Assembly: GCA_032164245.1 (NCBI GenBank)
Contig: JAVMKO010000003.1
Location: 42,844,890 to 42,908,889 of the forward strand
Direction of reading: 5' to 3'
Source: Sternotherus odoratus
Lineage: Eukaryota; Chordata; Testudines; Kinosternidae
DNA length: 64,000 bases
The notes below the pieces were generated by a model that was not told the DNA's origin, ran no database searches, and saw only the letters and a program-made list of their open reading frames with translations. The translations under genes were made by a program, and so were the position numbers. Shown in pieces: positions 62,101-64,000 of this stretch; positions within the stretch are counted from its first letter, which is position 1; every line of letters begins with the position of its first letter.

Positions 62101-64000
62101 TAATGTATATCCAGAACTGAATAACATTCTCTTAGCCAATATTTACTTAATACCAAGAGCTTTCCCATCTAATATCTTTTGCAATGTAATGAAAATGTAC
62201 CATTTATTCTTGACGTGACCTGGAAGAATTGGCTTTATATGTTTTGTACTCTTTGAAATTATCATTGTTTCAGCACAAGCCCTTTGTTCAACTATAACTG
62301 CAACAAATGAAATTATTCCCTTGTTGTTGTTCTTAACAGCCCTCTAGAACCTGAACTGACAAATTGGTTTCTCATGTTCATCTGATCAAAAGAATTTTGA
62401 TCCTTGTAGTAAGGGCTGGATTGAAAATGGAATGCATTGCCAGTGAAAAAGTGCTTTAAATGTGGGGTTGAATCATAACATCTCTCCATGAACAATGCCT
62501 GGTTTAGACAGACAAAATATAAAGGCTTGGGCAAAAATATATTTATCAGCTTATTAATTTTCAGAAGCTCTAGGTTTCATCATTTAACTAAGTTGTCAAG
62601 GTTAATCAGGGTTTTTAAGATGAATAGACTAAAATCTGCCAATTTAACATTCACTTAGAATGCTCCTATTTTTCTGCTAATGCAATGCATATTGATGTAA
62701 TATTTAGATGAGAAAGTTAATGAAGCTAGCAACTTGAAACGTAGGGTGTGAAATAATAATGGTATTTTGCAGACCTTTTGTATCTGGCCAACTCAATAAG
62801 CTTTCAGAAATAGGGGACACATGATGAAAAAAAGTAAAATATCTACTTACGTGAAGCTAGCCATTTCTTGTCAGAAATTGTCTTCTCTGAAGTTATCTAT
62901 AAAACTTTCATTCTCAATATCTTCTAAAAAGACACCTTGCTATTTTCCTAAGAGAATGAAATTCAAGCTCCCCACCATCAGAATTCCCATTGACATTGCA
63001 TATCATTTCATGATTATGTCCAACGGGGCAAGTCCAGTCTCCATTCTACTGAGATTCACCTGGTGGTGGAACCAGTGTGGTTTTGAGCACAAGAACACAA
63101 AGGCTTTGAATAGGGGAATTGAGCAGGGAGTTGTGACCTCTGGACAGGAGAGAGGTTCCCTATAGGCAATGCTGAAGGAAAAGTGAAGACAAAACTAGAG
63201 AATCTGTCACTGCTGATCCTCAGCAAAATGCCATGGATGTGTTGGGGCTGTAACCCACCATTCCATCTCCCCAGACACTCCATGGCCTATTAGGGGGGAT
63301 TCCCTGCAGGGACAACGGAGGTGCATGTGACACACACCAATCTTGATGCTCAGGATGGGTGCTAGGTCCTTGGATTTTATCCTACATATTTTTAGATTAA
63401 CTAGAATATAACTACAACATTATTTGCAAGATTTCTCTCTTTAAAGAGGTTATTCCCCTGGAACTGAGTTTTTACATAATTTTGTTAATTATTTATAATA
63501 TGCTTTTTGTGTGGTATCATCTGTATATTTGACTCCGATTTTTCTTGAAAAAAAAATGCAATATAAGTATATATAGGCTAAGGTACGATGTAAATCAGTT
63601 TCTTCTATATTGAACACAAATGGGAAGAATGCTTACTATTACATTCCTTGTTTGTTTTGTGAAATAATTGTTTATATAAAATATTTATGTGTATATATTT
63701 ATATCATATTATAATCTCAGAAAGGAATTTAAATATTCTTGTCCAAAACTCTGATGTAGAGGGGCATGCATTATTAAATTTGATAATCCCTGCATATTGT
63801 CATATCAGGAAATAATGCAAAACTGAGGTTAACCTGAGGAAAAACATTAGGACCATGGATGATAATTGCAAGATGAGGTGTTAATGTACCAGAGTCACAG
63901 ATTAAGAAATGGCTATATTTTCAAAAGAGAGTAGTGATTTTGGCTGTCTCCGCTTTTAACTACTTGTCTTGAAACACCCAAAATGGATCTGATTTTTTCA
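59140..64000. other. Downstream intron, otherwise plain
   Basis: Besides the CR1 tail and the duplicated unit near 61.70-61.75 kb, no repeat, RNA gene or exon is visible up to the window end. Confidence 0.45.
60150..60204 (+). mobile_element. CR1 3'-tail fragment
   Basis: GGGGACTGGACTCCATGACCTTTCAAGGTCTTTCCAGTTCTATGAGAT is the CR1 3' end, equivalent to the terminal part of the copy at 14049. Just upstream GGGAACACTT occurs several times in short tandem (60095-60127). Confidence 0.75.

Larger units (their letters stand above)
56667..64000 (+). other. ADGRB3: ADGRB3 intron, 5' part (downstream of TSR1 exon)
   Basis: The intron opens GTAGTG and continues past the window edge; no second TSR exon (W-x-x-W plus CSxTCG) was seen. 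It holds the minus-strand LTR at 58755-59133, a CR1 tail near 60.15 kb, and a short tandem duplication near 61.70-61.75 kb in which a unit beginning AAATAAAGAAGATTATAGG occurs twice. The rest is unique AT-rich sequence. Confidence 0.8.

Overview
The window is a piece of vertebrate nuclear genome, most likely from a turtle. It is AT-rich and intron-like, with no bacterial-style gene packing. Its repeats combine a chicken-type CR1 LINE, a second CR1/L3-like LINE whose 3' end is the form common in turtles, a Penelope-like retroelement, several LTR remnants, hAT and Harbinger-like non-autonomous transposons, and old MIR/tRNA-type SINEs. Turtle is inferred from recognising these families by eye; no database was searched.

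The only host protein-coding sequence I can support is two consecutive + strand exons of ADGRB3 (BAI3), a brain adhesion GPCR. The first (50832-50942, 111 bp) encodes the linker between the CUB region and the first thrombospondin repeat. The second (56505-56666, 162 bp) encodes the first thrombospondin type 1 repeat (TSR1). Both have AG/GT splice sites, the reading frame joins across the intron, and both are phase 1-1. The rest of the window is therefore ADGRB3 intron: at least 50.8 kb upstream, 5.56 kb between the exons, and at least 7.3 kb downstream.

Layout: 1-2.1 kb is plain intron with old repeat fragments. A hAT-like element at 2131-2817 sits inside a MIR-like SINE. 2.9-14 kb is mostly unique AT-rich sequence with small repeats and one GC-richer patch (4.45-5.14 kb). 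14.05-14.8 kb is a minus-strand CR1. 16.97-17.47 kb is a solo-LTR candidate with an AG microsatellite. 23.2-24.7 kb is a 5'-truncated Penelope-like element. 27.6-28.5, 30.4-30.7 and 41.75-42.5 kb carry LTRs of one family, the last with a perfect target duplication. 32.45-32.8, 37.77-38.58 and 39.37-39.53 kb are fragments of the second CR1-type LINE. 36.26-36.85 kb has a nearly identical 168-bp direct repeat, followed by a hAT MITE with a perfect 8-bp target duplication. The region from 42.5 kb to the exons has MIR and MITE fragments. Downstream, a second LTR type lies at 58755-59133.

I found no convincing undescribed biological system. The items most worth a second look are the recent 168-bp duplication, the Penelope remnant with RT and GIY-YIG parts, a broken coding-like stretch at 31.48-31.73 kb, two inverted-repeat structures, and the nested or target-site-dated insertions.
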